NCBI GenBank assembly: GCA_022376925.1
Contig: JAIOJX010000030.1
Coordinates: forward strand, 170,557,298 to 170,621,297
DNA: 64,000 bases
Direction: 5' to 3'
Source of the DNA: Tragulus kanchil
Taxonomy: Eukaryota > Chordata > Mammalia > Artiodactyla > Tragulidae
The notes beneath the pieces were generated by a model. The model was given only the letters and a program-made list of their open reading frames with translations. It was not told the DNA's origin and made no database searches. Shown here piece after piece: positions 33,485-45,720 of the stretch (position 1 is its first letter; each line of letters begins with the position of its first letter). The position numbers and the translations under genes are program-made.

Positions 33485-35075
33485 GGTATTGATAACTTCA
33501 TTCTTAGGCCCTTAATAGCACTATGAGATCTTTGAAAAAATCCAGCTCTTCTACAAAGGAAAAAAAAATGTTGGAGAACATGAATCATATAGATTCTATA
33601 GGATGCTTGAATTATGGTTTCAAAATGATTTCTCATGTGTCTCATGCAGGTAACTCTGTGCAAATTGGTCTTTCATTACTGCTACGTTTTGTTAGGAATT
33701 CTCTTCAGAAGGGAAATTGCAGCTGCTTTTCAAAAGAAAATTGCAGGCCTTGCCTTTGTTTGGGCCAAGGGAGCCTCACAGAGCGGGGTTCTGGGAGCCA
33801 GTCCTGAGGATGACCAGCACAGGTGGTCCTGGGCCTGCCCTGACCTATACTGTGAAGGTGGGTGAAATCAGGGAGCTCCTTGGGTGCAGAGCTGGGAGAG
33901 CCTGTGTGTGACTTGGAAAGAGGACAGTTCACTGCCATGGGGTGCCACACAGGAGGGTCTCGGGGCTTTGGCACTGGCTTCTCTTGAGTTCCTGGCTAGG
34001 ACTGCAGGACCGTCAAAGTTGGGATGATCCCTCCTGCTCCTCTGACCCTCCCCTCTCTCCCCCATTTTCAAGGCCAAGATCTGAGTTCCATGTTCACCAT
34101 CCCAAGCACTGTCCCCACTCACCTCCACCCAGTACTCAGCCCAGCCTGGCTGCCAGCTGTCTGCACATTAAGCAGGCCTTTGTCTGAGGCTTGTGTCTCT
34201 CCTCGATTCACCTCCCTCCTTCCCCTCCCTCCTGGTCCTAGCTGTGCACCATTTCATTAGGCTTTCCCAACTCCAAACTCCATGACATAGTCAGCCCTGG
34301 CCATTCTATGCCAGGTCAAGTCAGCAGCCCTCCTCCTGTTTATGGGACAAGGAGGCAATTCAGACCTGACGCCTAGACTGCTGGTCTGGCAGCCACAATA
34401 GGCTTTGTCTTCTTTTCTCTCTTTCTTTATTCTCTAAAGTTTTAAAGGTAACTATTCTCACAAGTAATATGTGAATACATTCTCATCAGAAAAAGAGTTT
34501 AAAAATAAAGAAACATAGAAAGAAAACAGTGAAATAATTGGGTTACACTTCATTCCATTCTGACTGTTCCCAGTTTGTAAGTTTCCTTCCAGCCTTTCTT
34601 TAAGGTATTGATATACTTATCTGTGTAAGCACAAGCGAAGATACAGGTGTGTGGTTAGTACAGCATTTAGCCTTGCCCCGATGGAGGTCTGGCCTGTGCC
34701 CTTGGCTCCTGGAAGGTGATCTTTGTTTGCCTGGGTCAGTCAGCTGTAACAGTGTGATTTAGGCACTGGCCATGCCAGCACGACTAACAAGGTGACAGAG
34801 AGTGAGGCTGTGGGTCATGCAGTTACCAGTTGACCTGCAGATTAGGGCAACCTTGGGGCAGTCAGTCAACCTAATCAATAAATTAGTCAGCCAGTTGTAC
34901 CTGTGTCAGGGCACCACAGTGACCATCCTGCACTCTGAGCCTCGAGTGAGCATCTCTTGTTAGGGACACTCTGCGCATAGTGTCCCATGTCAACATCAGG
35001 AGAGTAACCTGTCAGTGACCCCCTGCCCAGCGGCCGGTGGAGGCTCCACTTGCTGCCCGTCTCGTGGGCTCTGCC
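33485..35075. other. No gene; unique non-coding sequence
   Basis: Several short open frames are present, none with recognisable protein content. A/T-rich sequence at about 34430-34650 may be an old repeat. Confidence 0.55.
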
Positions 35076-35079
35076 TTAT

Positions 35080-35262
35080 GCTCTTCTTCTCTTGGCTGAG
35101 TTCACTCTGTATCTTTTCCCTGTGATCGCCCGTAACAGTGACTCTAACAGGTCTCATGAGTTCTGAGTTCTTCTAGCAAACATGAGAGTTTGGGGAACCA
35201 CCTCGAGTTTGCAGCTGGTGTCAGAAGTAAAGATGGTTCTGGGGACAGTGTCCTCTAACTTT
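35080..35262 (+). mobile_element. Possible ERV-type LTR fragment
   Basis: Segments such as cttttccctgtgatcgcc, gagttcttctagcaaac and gtttggggaaccacctcg follow the layout of old mammalian LTR 3' ends. The family is not certain and no internal genes are seen. Confidence 0.35.
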
Positions 35263-35384
35263 ATAGTTGGCTTAAACTCATCTCAGTGTGTGAATTTACA
35301 TGTGCGTATGTATGTTTCAAATTTCATAATTGAGAGTTCTATTCATTCTTCTGGGACTTGAATTATTTCATCTTTCATATGTTT

Positions 35385-35515
35385 AGAGACCTCTAAAGCT
35401 TCTCTGTCTTACCTCATGGGTAAAATGGGATTAATAGTGGCACCTGTGCTCCCAGGGGTGCTGTGATGAATACATGAAGTGAGTATTTGTAGGGATCTTA
35501 GGCTGGTGCTTGCCT
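35385..35515 (+). mobile_element. MIR relic
   Basis: Contains cttacctcatgggtaaaatg, gggattaatagtggcacct and ggtgctgtgatgaatacatg, the MIR 3' half. Confidence 0.7.
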
Positions 35516-35929
35516 TGGAGCTAGGGCTGTGTAAGTCATGGTGGGGTGTGGTGGTAATGATTTCCACATCAGGTCATAGAAGTCTAGCTTTCTGTGTTTC
35601 ACAACTGATGGAAGGGTATCACTTCTGTTAGTTCCCTCACAGGCTCCCACAGACAGAGTGGTAGGTTGGGGGCTCGAGTGCTTTGAGGGAAAGAACTCTT
35701 GCTGATGACGAAGTCAGGTGAATTGACCAGTTGGTCTAGAACAAGAGTTGATCGAGCACTGGTTGTCTTCTCAGGACACATTAAGTTGTCCCACACACTG
35801 CAAAGGGCCTGTCCTGATGCCCGTGAGAGAATGAGAACAAGGGCTTTAGGAGGAGAAGACAGTGACCCTCCGTGGGAACTTCTACTCAGCGTCACATACT
35901 GTAGATCTCAGGTTTCATCTCTCCTTTCA

Positions 35930-36075
35930 ACACCTTGGGAGGAAAATGTTATGATCCCCCTTATCCAGCAGAGAGCCTCAGCTGAAGAAACGTCCTCATG
36001 TTGACACAGCCAGCACACGGCAGGGTAGAACTGAAGCTCAGGTAGGTCTCATACCAAAGCCTGTTTGCTTTGAGC
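35930..36075 (-). mobile_element. MIR relic, antisense
   Basis: An antisense MIR layout: atgatcccccttatccagca, then gacacagccagcacacggca and gtagaactgaagctcagg. Confidence 0.55.
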
Positions 36076-36239
36076 TGTTTCTCTGCTGGACAAGCCACGG
36101 ACCTGGCTCTGAAAGATGGTTTCTCTGGAGGGGAGATGGGAGAAGTGGGAGACATGAGACAATTAAAGATGGCCCAGACTTGGAGAAGCAGGTCTCCATG
36201 TATGAAGTTGGTTTGTCACTCATTATATCGTTAGACTGT

Positions 36240-36390
36240 TGAGAGCAACTCTGATGTTGGCAAGCATTAGGATTCCGTTTACAGATGAGAATACTGAGGC
36301 CCAAAGGCAAAACACCTTGCAGCTGAAACAAAAATAACGTGCAATGAAGTCTGCACACTGTTGTGAGGGTGTCATAGTATCATGAATGAC
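36240..36390 (-). mobile_element. MIR relic, antisense
   Basis: Contains gtttacagatgagaatactg and aggcccaaaggcaaaacacc, antisense MIR. Confidence 0.6.
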
Positions 36391-36394
36391 TGCC

Positions 36395-37375
36395 TCTGTG
36401 ACTGGGAGGGTCACGCTCCTGCGGGCAGGGGGCTCTGGTTCAGCGCCAGGACCTCTCCCCTCTCCCCGGAAGGCAGCTCCTTTCTTTCCCAATGTAGCCA
36501 CTCAGGTCCTCAGGGCCCTGAAAGCAGATTCCTTTGGGCTCTCGGTAATGGAGCGTTTCAGAGTTGAACCTCAATTAAAAATAAAAGCCTTAATTAGGTT
36601 CCTTCGCAGCTTTATCTGCAAACAAATAAATGACTGCCTCTGGAGAGTTTTCTTCATTTTTCTAGGCATAACTCACTGTCAGATACATGCATCCTCCAAG
36701 ATACAGTAGAAAACAAATGAGAATTTAATCTCTGCTGAGCAGAGCAGGAAAAACCCAAATTGAAGGCAGGGATGGCCATAGGGCAGCCAGCGAGTGACAC
36801 AAGTAGCTTCTCTACATGACCTGAGTGTGGACTTTGAAAGGGTGGCTGAACTCTGAAGTGAATGAAGGTCGTGAGTGATGTTGGCACTTCCTTTTCTATG
36901 CGAACTTCAGTTATGAGGCACCCAAGACCCTCCCCCCTCTCTGGAGGGGGCCTCGTGGGCACGCAGGGCCCTGGCGCCCGGGCCTTCACCAAGATAGCAA
37001 CGCTTGCTCCCTCTGCCACAACTGCTACTGACATAAAGGGTCCCAACACCCCACTCCCGGAACTCAGGATCGGTTTTTCCTCTTTGGAATCATAGCTTGA
37101 CCTGGGACAGACATTGTGATCATTCTCTCAGGTTCTTGTTCCGAGAACCATAGGATCGCTCGGACTTGGAAACTCATTCAGGAAACCTCTGCTCGCAGCA
37201 AAGCAATTACTTTGCCTATTCATCCAGCTTCTTTAAATTGGGTACCTACTGTGTTCCATCCAGATGCTAGGAACTGGAAGCGTAGCCAGGAATGGAACAG
37301 TTGTGGACCTCCCAGGAAGGGAGAGATTCAGAGGTGACACGTCTTGACTGGTACCCACAGCAAGGATGTGGAGGA
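36395..37375. other. No gene; unique non-coding sequence
   Basis: Open stretches of about 100-130 codons occur on both strands, without recognisable domains or splice structure. Confidence 0.55.
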
Positions 37376-37759
37376 AGCAGGGATCAGTTATTCCTGTCTT
37401 CCAGGTGAGGAGACAGAGGTTGCAGAAGGTACAGTAACAGTTACAAACCAGTGTTGGCACCAGGCCTTCAAAATCACAGTGTTTCCTAAACGCTGAACGT
37501 CTAAGCCAGTAAACTGTGCAAACATTGGGAAAGGTACTTACTGTTTCAAAACCTCAATTTCCCCTCCATCAAGGCAGAGCTAAGAGAATCTGTTCTGGAG
37601 AATTGCCGAGATGGTGGAGTTAGACGAGATAGGTGGATGTTAATAGATAGACATCTCTCTGTAGAAAGAAAACCGAGAATAAGATGCTTACAGCCCTTGA
37701 CCTGCTGCTGAGAACATAAGAGGAACCACCATTGTAATAATATAATACTAAAATTTTAG

Positions 37760-37900
37760 CTAATAGTTACCAAATGCTTCCTAAGTTCCAGTCAAGTTCT
37801 AGTATTTTCTCCATTTTACAGTTGAGGAAAACTAAGTGTAAGAAAGTAAGGTGTCTCGCCTAGTGACACTGTTTATAAGGTGATACAGCAAGTATTTAAG
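37760..37900 (-). mobile_element. MIR relic, antisense
   Basis: Contains ctccattttacagttgagga and aaactaagtgtaagaaagt, then a decayed core. A weaker antisense MIR lies at about 37380-37470. Confidence 0.55.
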
Positions 37901-38649
37901 ATTTATAATGCAAATGTATTATATATATCTCCTTGGCTTCTTATTTCTTCACTGGAAAGAAAAGGCAATTATTTTGGAACCGCCAAAGGAATGGATACAA
38001 CTTTTTCCCAAATAATTTATAATATATATCACCTTTCCAGCGCTGTGTAGGCTCCTGAAGGAAGACTGAGGCCTGTTATCTGATGTATTGTTCAATGGGG
38101 ATCATTATAATTCTCTCAAGGTGGTTTTGAATATTAAGTGAAAATGCCTTTCACTGGATGTGCTGTCCCTAACACAAATGGCTCATCTTCCTGTGTTAAA
38201 CTCCCAGGACCATGATATTTTGTGTTTTAAATGGGTAGTGATGCTCTTTGACCACAGAGAAACCATTCTTCTGAGTCTGCTGTCCAGAAGCTAGTATCTT
38301 ACTGGGGCGAAAGGACACCCAGCTGACCACCGCAGCTGACATTCAAGTCAACTACTGAAATGAAATGAATTACATCATCCTGGATTATTGATGACCGGCT
38401 GTTCAAATGGAAGATGTGACTTTTAATTTCATTTTTAAGGGACTTGTTTGTTCAATAACTTTTATTTTTCTCATTTTGCTTTTAACAACCTCTTGTCTTA
38501 AAGTAAGATTGTCACTACAGTGAGGTAAATTAATACAAAGGGTAAAAATATAAAATTAAAATCTCTTCTCAGGAAACAAAATAGAAATACTCTCCTGCTT
38601 CATCAATTTTCAGATATGAATGAAAGAGGTAATTATTTCTTCCTGTAGA

Positions 38650-39745
38650 TTTTTTTATAGACATATTCTTTTTTATTATGGTAAAACTTACGTAACGAAG
38701 TCACTATTTGAACCGTTTTTAAGTGTACAGTCCAGTGACGTTAGGTACACTCACAGTATTGTACGGCCGCCATCACTGTCCATCACCAGAGCTTTTCATT
38801 ACCCCAAACACACCCTCTGCAACTGTTCCACACTGACCCCCTCCACCCGCCCATGTTAGCCTCTGATCTACCTTCTGTCTCTATGAATTTGACTATTCGT
38901 GGTTCCTCATAAAAGTGGAATCACCTAATACTTATCTTTTTGGGTCTGGCTTATTCGTTTAATATTTTCAAGATTCATCTACATTGTTGCGAGTTAGAGC
39001 TGGGTTTTATGTCCCTCCTCCGCCTATCTGCGAAAAACTTACATATTAAAGTCTTGATCCTCAGTGCTTCAGACCGGAACCCTGTTTGGAAAGGGGCTTT
39101 TTACAGAGGTGATTAAGTTGAAATAAGGTCGTAAGGATGGGCCCTGATCCAGTACAACTGGTGTCCTTATCAGAAGAGGAAAAATGTGCACATGGATGTG
39201 TACAGCGGGAAGACAACGTGACGAAACAAGAAGACCATCGAAAAGCCAAGGCGGCCCTTTCCTCACAGCCCTCAGGAAGACTCAACTCCACCAGCACGTT
39301 TAACTTGGGCTTCTAGCCGCCAGAACTGAAGCGAATAAACTTTTGTTGTTTAAATCTCCCAGTCTGTGGTACATTGTTATGACAGTTCTAGCAAACGGCG
39401 TGTACCAGAAATTCCTTCCTTTTTAAGGCCGGAAAGATACTCCATTGTATGTAGACCACACTTTGTGCATGTATCAGTTGATGCACTCTGGGCTGTTTTC
39501 ATCTTCTGGCTGATGTGAATAACATCACTTTCAATATCGGTGTACAAGTGTCTCCTTGAGTCTCTGCTTTTGCTTTTCTTGGGTGTGTGCCTGGGAGGAG
39601 AATTGCTAGATCCCATGAGAATTCTGTGCTTAACTTTCTGAGAAACGGCCAGATTCTTCAGCTGTGGCTGTGCCGCTTCACATGCCGACCAGCAGAGCAC
39701 AAGGGTTCCAACTTCTGCACATCCTTGCCAACACTTGTTGTTTTC
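38650..39745 (-). mobile_element. Old L1 3' portion, antisense, split by an LTR
   Basis: The left part (38650-39000) runs tatggtaaaacttacgtaac to ttcaagattcatctacattg. The right part (39396-39745) resumes with ccagaaattccttccttttt and aaggccggaaagatactcca, then the usual antisense ORF2 end, up to catccttgccaacacttgtt. Together they form one L1 whose continuity is broken by the LTR at 39005-39395. Confidence 0.8.
39005..39395 (+). mobile_element. MaLR-like solo LTR nested in L1
   Basis: Segments in order are cttgatcctcagtgcttcag, gaggtgattaagttgaaata, aactggtgtccttatcagaa, cttctagccgccagaactga and tttaaatctcccagtctgtg, ending gttatgacagttctagcaaa. The end pattern and size fit an old MaLR-type LTR (MLT1/MST group), though I cannot name the subfamily. 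There are no internal viral genes. It interrupts the L1 at 38650-39745 and so is younger than it. Confidence 0.6.
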
Positions 39746-39764
39746 TTTTCTCCTTTTTTATGAT

Positions 39765-39790
39765 ATGGTTTTTTTTTTTTTTTTTTGAAA
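39765..39790. repeat. Poly(T) tract
   Basis: A run of about 17 T after gatatgg, close to the right end of the L1 block. It may be an antisense poly(A) tail of an unrecognised insertion. Confidence 0.6.
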
Positions 39791-40239
39791 TTTTTTGTTC
39801 AGTCAGAGGTGTTAAAATCAACAAGGACTTCCACTTCTGGGATGTCAGAGTAGGCTCCTAACAGGCTGATCCTCCCTCAGAGAATGACTGTAATCTCAGA
39901 CTGTGATACAAAACCAGGACCTGAAGGTTCTGTAAAATCCACAAAGTGAGCAGATTTTGAAAAGAGTCAAAACTTGAAAGAAGTAGCCTAACATTACAGT
40001 TTCCATTGTCTATGGTTTTAGCCTGAAAGTAGGGTGCAGTCGTGGTAAAACAAAACTTAAAGCTCTGGTGGAAATCCTGCCATATCTTTAGCCCAGGAGT
40101 CAGAGCTCCGTTCTGTATGGCTGCTGAAGAGTGACGGTGGAGTCCTGGGCAGGAGAGAGAGCTGAAGTCCTTTACGATGAAGGATGGATGAAGATCCATC
40201 TTTAAGATTGATGGGGACCACTCAGCGGACAATTCTATG

Positions 40240-40410
40240 GGAGTTTCCGCTCAAAGGCCACCTCCTCTGAGAAGCCTTCCTAGACTGTTCTACCTCAAGG
40301 TGACCCCCAGTTATCATTTATCACAGTGCCCTGTTCAGCTCTTTCATATCTGTTCTGCATCTCATTCATCTGTTTCTTTGCTCATTGTCTGTCTTCCCTA
40401 CTCGGATATG
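40240..40410 (+). mobile_element. L2 relic
   Basis: Contains ccacctcctctgagaagcct, tcctagactgttctacctca and ctcattgtctgtcttcccta, matching the L2 3' region in order. Confidence 0.65.
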
Positions 40411-41239
40411 ATTATGATTGAAGATGACTTTGAAGAAAATAGAAAGAATTTAGGCTGGAAAGGTGACCATAAGCTGGGTCACTGAGGCCTGGAAGGCCCC
40501 GGTAAGGTTTAGGCATGATGTTGTAGAGGAACAGAATCAGAAGTTTAGAGTAAGGGCATGACCTGGTTAACACTGATATTTTCTACAAGATTCTTGTGAC
40601 AAGGGCATTGGGGCAGAATTCTTTTGGGGGAGGTACCTGGAAAGAATTACAGAGAGTGAAAGCAGGAGCCTCTGAGGCTGTGACCGCCTGAGAGGAAGTG
40701 GACAGAGGGTCAGTGGGGCTGGAGAGGTGGGCCTCTGAGCTCGGGGAAGGCCAGCCCCTCTGTTTTTTCAATAGAATATAGACCTGTAGATGTTCTCTGT
40801 GGAATCTCACAATTTTTCATTGTTGGCAACTATGAAAAATGCTTAAACTCTCGATGTGGAGCGGGGGCTATGGCCCGAGTCCCACTGGACAGCCTCTCTG
40901 CCAAGCATAATACAGTCATGATTTCACAGGCATAAGTGTAGCTTAACTTAAATGCCTGGAACCTAGGTTATTGCTCTGAAGGGCCTGTGTGTGCAGCCTA
41001 GAAGACTGTGGCACCAGGAGACCAGGTCAGGAGGTGGGGGGCCAGAGTGGACTGTGTGCCCCTCAGCGGGTGGAAGCCCAGCTCTCCACTCTGACATGGA
41101 GGAAACTGGGATTCCAACACGATGACTGGTGGGGGTTCAGTTCCGCCACTTCTCACTTCCATCTCTTCCTCTCCAACGTGGACACAGTCATCCATCCCTC
41201 TCAGAGCTGGTTAGTGGAGAACAAGGACAGATGATGACC

Positions 41240-41400
41240 ATGCTGCATTTCACATAGCACCTGTCTGAGGGCAATATTACGTACCCCCTTTTCATGTGGG
41301 GAAACTGAGGCACACATAAGGTAAGTGAGTTGTCCGCAAGTCTGCACAGCTAGAATGTGGCATAACGGGATTCACCCCAGGCTCTGAGGTCTGTGTTCCC
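41240..41400 (-). mobile_element. MIR relic, antisense
   Basis: Contains tgtggggaaactgaggcaca and acagctagaatgtggcata, antisense MIR. Confidence 0.65.
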
Positions 41401-41459
41401 GCCCACTGGGCTTTCCTCCCAGATAGGGACGTTCCTGGCACTCTGTACGTCCTCAGCCA

Positions 41460-41560
41460 AATTACTCGTTATTCAGTTGATATTTATTATGTGCCTCCTG
41501 TGTGCCAGGCAGTGTATTAGGCTCTGGAGGTAGCATGGTGGGCTGGGTAGGTGTGACAGC
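41460..41560 (-). mobile_element. L2 relic, antisense
   Basis: Contains atttattatgtgcctcctgt and gtgccaggcagtgtattagg, the antisense L2 3' region. Confidence 0.65.
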
Positions 41561-41709
41561 TACCCTCGTGTGATCTTTGTGGGAGGTTTGCAGAGTCCAA
41601 GGCTCTGTGTTTGTGGGCAGGAAGCCATATTCAAATATAGATCTTGCTACTGTTTGTATGTGACAAGGCCAACAGATCAGGACAGACGTCCACTGAAAAG
41701 AGAGTTACT

Positions 41710-42059
41710 GGGCTTCCTTGGTGGTCCAGTGGGTAAAGAGCCCATCTTGCAGTGCAAGGGGCCCCTGTTCGATCCCTGGCCCAGGAAGATCCCATATGCT
41801 GCGGAGCGGCTGGACCGGTGTGTCCAATTACAAGCCAGTGCTCTGGAGCGCATGCGCCCAGAGTCAGTGCTCTTAAATGAGAGAGGCCACTGCAACGGCA
41901 GGCCCACACAGGCCAAAGAATTAAGATGGATGCAAATAAATACATGAAGGACCAATAATAGAGGCCAAAATTAAAAAAAAAAAATTGAACTTAAGAACAG
42001 CAGTCATACCATGGAAAATCATAGAACTCTTCCTCAAAAATAAAATAGATCAAAAAAAA
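41710..42059 (+). mobile_element. tRNA-derived SINE with an extra L1-like 3' segment
   Basis: The SINE part (41710-41983) starts gggcttccttggtggtccag and ends gaggccaaaattaaaaaa. About 75 further bases follow (ttgaacttaagaacagcag to atagatcaaaaaaaa) before the matching target site. The flanking duplication gaaaagagagtta is at 41695-41707 and 42060-42072. The extra segment (catggaaaatcat, ctcttcctcaaaaataaaa) resembles L1 ORF2 sequence. Because it lies inside the target-site duplication, it was probably inserted together with the SINE. Confidence 0.8.
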
Positions 42060-42485
42060 GAAAAGAGAGTTATTCATTCCCCAGGGGCGGGGCTTATCAC
42101 ACTGTGTTGAGGGGGCTATGCAGGGAAATACCAGGGTCATCAGGAGGCAGAAGGAGAGAGGATAAAGCACGAGGAGGGCCCATTATTGTGGTTTTTCACA
42201 GGAAGGCATGGGTGAGACACGTGAGTAAGCTGAGCTGTTGAGGGCTGGATAGTTTGAAGAATTTTATATGGGCTCTGGGCTTGTAGAAGGGCCCCTGCTT
42301 GTCCAGTACTCAGCCTAAGGTGACTTAGGGCAGAGGAATAGTGTCTCCAATTGCAGGAGCCTGATAAAAGGCGATGGATGGGGGCAGGGGAGCAGGATCA
42401 GACTGGTTCCCATATCAGAGGCCTGTTATTTAGGATCTCTAAGCACTGACTCACCCTGGGAGGGACAGTCAAGAATACAGAAAAT

Positions 42486-42751
42486 AGGGGCTTCCCTGGT
42501 GGTCCACTGGGTAAGGACACCGCCTTGCCGTGCAAGGGGTGCCGGTTCGATCCCTGGCCTGGGAAGATCCCACGTGCCTCAGAGCGGCTGGACCGGTGTG
42601 TCCAATTAGAGAGCCGCAGCTCTGGAGTGCATGTGCCCAGAGCCTGTACTCTGCAACAAGAGAGGCCACTGCGATGGGAAGCCCACACAGGCCAAAAAGA
42701 ACAAAAAGATGGAAATAAATGAAAGACCAATAGAAGTAGCCAAAAAAAAAA
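42486..42751 (+). mobile_element. tRNA-derived SINE, short subfamily
   Basis: Starts gggcttccctggtggtccac, with a B box (ggttcgatccctgg), and ends gaccaatagaagtagcc plus A-tail. It is flanked by agaatacagaaaat (42472-42485) and agaattcagaaaat (42752-42765), a 14-bp target-site duplication with one mismatch. Confidence 0.9.
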
Positions 42752-42802
42752 AGAATTCAGAAAATGAGAAAATGCAGTTAATATACATTTTTCTGGTATG
42801 AG

Positions 42803-43222
42803 CTGAGGTACGTATATACAATGGAATATTACTCAGCCATAAAAGGAAATGCATTTGAATCAGTTCTAACGAGGTGGATGAAACTAGAACCAATTATACA
42901 GAGTGAAGTATGTCAGAGAGAAGAAGATAAATATTGTATACTGACATATATATATGGAATCTAGAAAGATGGTGCTGATAAATGAATATGCAGAGCAGCA
43001 GTGGAGAGGCGGACGTGGAGAACAGTCTTACGGATGTTGGGGTGAGGAGGGGAATATGCTGTGGGCCTGGGGGATCTCAGGGGGTCTGTGGCGACCTGGA
43101 GGGGGAATATGAGGGGCACATGGTGGGAGGTTTGGGGAGGACATATGTATACCTATGGTGGATTCAGGTTGATACATGACAGTAAACAGCAAAACTCTAT
43201 AAAAAATAAAATTAAATTAAAA
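42803..43222 (+). mobile_element. 5'-truncated L1 3' end
   Basis: Starts near acgtatatacaatggaatat, continues ttactcagccataaaaggaa and aggtggatgaaactagaacc, and then a G-rich 3' UTR ending actctataaaaaataaaat plus poly(A). The ORF2 remnant is too short to function. The G-rich 3' UTR resembles that of the L1 at 20713-22287. Confidence 0.85.
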
Positions 43223-43354
43223 AAAAGAAGTTTGGGGAAAAAAAAAAAAAAACACTTCCTCTGGCATGAAACAGACATGGTTCCATGGTAGAGAAGCTTT
43301 TAGACCAGGATGAGAGGACAAACACAGTAGCAAACTCAAATATAGGATGCTCAT

Positions 43355-43505
43355 TCCTTTATGAAACATTTATTTATGTATTCAACTGGATTTATTGAGT
43401 GCTTACTACGGGCTGGACACTGTTGAAAATCCTGAGGGATAAAGCATAAACAATCCCTGTGCATCACTGAAGCTTACATTCTGGTGGAAAAATAATACCC
43501 CTGTA
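43355..43505 (-). mobile_element. L2 relic, antisense
   Basis: Contains ttattgagtgcttactacgg, gctggacactgttgaaaat and gcttacattctggtgg, the antisense L2 3' end. Confidence 0.7.
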
Positions 43506-43544
43506 TGTTGTACAAAGAAAACAAAACACGGGAATTTTTAAGTT

Positions 43545-44235
43545 GTAAGAAATAGATGTATATTGGTCTCTGCTCCTGCTTCCTGAATCAGAATTCCGGA
43601 CACCCTCGGAACTTCCTGAGTAAGAGGAGGTCTTTTGTTCTAATGAGGCCGCTCTGGCCGGGCTCCTGAGTGGGACTAATCACTAGAAAGACCAAATCCT
43701 GATTAGAAGTTTGGGGCTTTCAGCTCCCTCCCCCAATCTAGAAAGAAGGAAGGGGGGCTGGAAATTGAGTTCAGAAGGGCTCTGTTCTGAGTGATGACGC
43801 CTCCATAAAAGTTCCTAAATCATGGTGTTTGGAGGGCTTGCACATTGGTAGACACAGCCATGTGCCAGGAAGGGGATGTTTTCCAGCTCTCTCTCTCCAG
43901 GACCCTCCCAGGCCTCGCCCTGCGTCCCTCTTCCTCTGACATTTCATCCACATCCTTTATCGTGTCCTGTAGGAAACCTGGAAACATTCACTGTTTCCCT
44001 GAGTTCTCTGAGCCACTCTAGCCAGTTATCCAACCCGTGGACAGGGTCGTGAGAGCCCCGATTTTTATCTGGTTGGTTAGAAGTACAGGTGAAAACCTGG
44101 GTCACGGGATTGGTGCCTGAAGTGGGTGCCGTGTTGTGGGGCTGAGCCCTTGGCTTGTGGGGGTCAGTGTCAGAACTGAATGGTTGCACACGCAGCTGGG
44201 GTCTGAGATTGGTGAGTTTGCTCATAGAAGCGTGC
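43545..44235 (+). mobile_element. Old ERV-type solo LTR
   Basis: Segments in order are cctccataaaagttcctaaa, cctgcgtccctcttcctctg, tttccctgagttctctgagc, agttatccaacccgtggaca, gaagtacaggtgaaaacctg and ggggctgagcccttggctt. This follows the 3' half of an old mammalian ERV LTR. The subfamily is not certain. There is no sign of gag, pol or env genes next to it. Confidence 0.6.
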
Positions 44236-44239
44236 TGTG

Positions 44240-45585
44240 AGAAGCGAGCATGCTGAGTCAGACAAAAGGCAGTCTTCTTTTAGTTGGTATAGAGGAGTTC
44301 TGTCATGGGGAGTGATGTGACAGAGTAGCTGGGGATAGGTCGTATGGATAAGGTGGCTGGGGATGGCCTCTCTGCAGAGCTAGCATCTGAGTCGATGCTG
44401 GTGGGCCTCGTGGAACCAGCGTGTGATGACACAGGGAACAAAGAACATCCCCTTACCCGGCAAGTGCAAAGGTCCTGGGGCCGTTACATCTCAGTGCCAT
44501 GGACAAGCCTGTGTGACTGGAGCCTAATGAGTGAAGGCAGGGCTGGTGGAAGGTGCGACTGGGGAGGTTAGCAGGCACCGAATTATCCCGGCCACAGCCA
44601 AGGGACTGGACTTGATCCTGTGAGGGACACTACCAGACTGAGTAGGGAAGGACTTGGGCGTGTCAGCACCAGCTGTGAAGAATGGGCCATGTGGGGACAG
44701 GGGTGAAGACCAGTTGGGAAGCAAGTGCCAGATGATGCCCTAGACAATGAGAGCCCCAGGCCAGGTCCTCAGGGGCTCCCGGCATAGAGAGCATAGCACA
44801 AGACACCAGACCTCACAAACCTGGCACAGAGCTGTCACCCCCAACATGCTGGCTTCCGCATGAGCTCGTCTCCTTCCCTCCCACGACTCCTGTGGACCAT
44901 GGGGCTCCTGAAGTGCTCTGCTTTCCCTGCAGTATTTCTTTCCTGTGGGGAAACTAGCAAAGATTCTCATAAAGTGGCCCCTTGTGGAGCCTTCTTGAGG
45001 CCTTGCAGAGCTGGGCTCAGCCTCTAGTGCTGGGGAAGAGCCCGTGATAGAATGTTCTGGACCCTGAGCTTTGCTCGCTGTGATCCGAGCTCCAGGACCC
45101 TGGCCTGTGCCTCGATTTGGGGGGCGCTGCCAGGGCTGTGAGCTGTTTTCCCGGCCTCCTTTTAAACGTTTTTGTGTGTTTCCCGGGCCAGCCAGTATTT
45201 TCACGTGGATTCTGTGAGAATGGAGGTCACATTTGCCTCTTGGTCCATCGAACTGCCGTTCAACCCTGGCTCACGCAGGGTTTCTCTGAGCCGGCAGGGA
45301 CCAGGCCAATGTGGATGAAACTGATTGGGGTGGCGGAATTCTGTTTGCTTTTAAACTGACAGCAAAGGACCAAATGGCCCTGCAGGCAGACTATATGGGC
45401 AGACTTACACTCCAACAAGAAGGAACGAGTGTTTCTTCAGCATCTGTTCCTCCTCTGATTACCAGCCTCAGTTAGCTTCTCTGACCTTTGATCAAAGATG
45501 ACAAGGAAAATAACAAAAATAGTGGCAAAAAAAGCAGCCTTAATAACTGCTACTTGCTTTGCTGGTTACAAGCACTGCTCTTACA
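44240..45585. other. No gene; unique non-coding sequence
   Basis: One minus-strand open stretch of 154 codons (44740-45204) has low-complexity composition and no recognisable domain; nothing else is seen. Confidence 0.55.
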
Positions 45586-45589
45586 GAGG

Positions 45590-45720
45590 AGCGGGAAGAC
45601 CTCAGGACGAGGAACCAGGAAAATGGACATCCGGTCCCAGTTCTGTTACTTCCCACCATGTGGTCCTGAGGTCTCTGGGGGCCTCAGTTTCCTCACGTGT
45701 AAAGTCCCTACCACCCACGT
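45590..45720 (+). mobile_element. MIR relic
   Basis: Contains cggtcccagttctgttactt and gcctcagtttcctcacgtgt followed by aaagtcc, the MIR core and 3' part. Its right half repeats at about 46743-46800 through false duplication 10. Confidence 0.7.
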
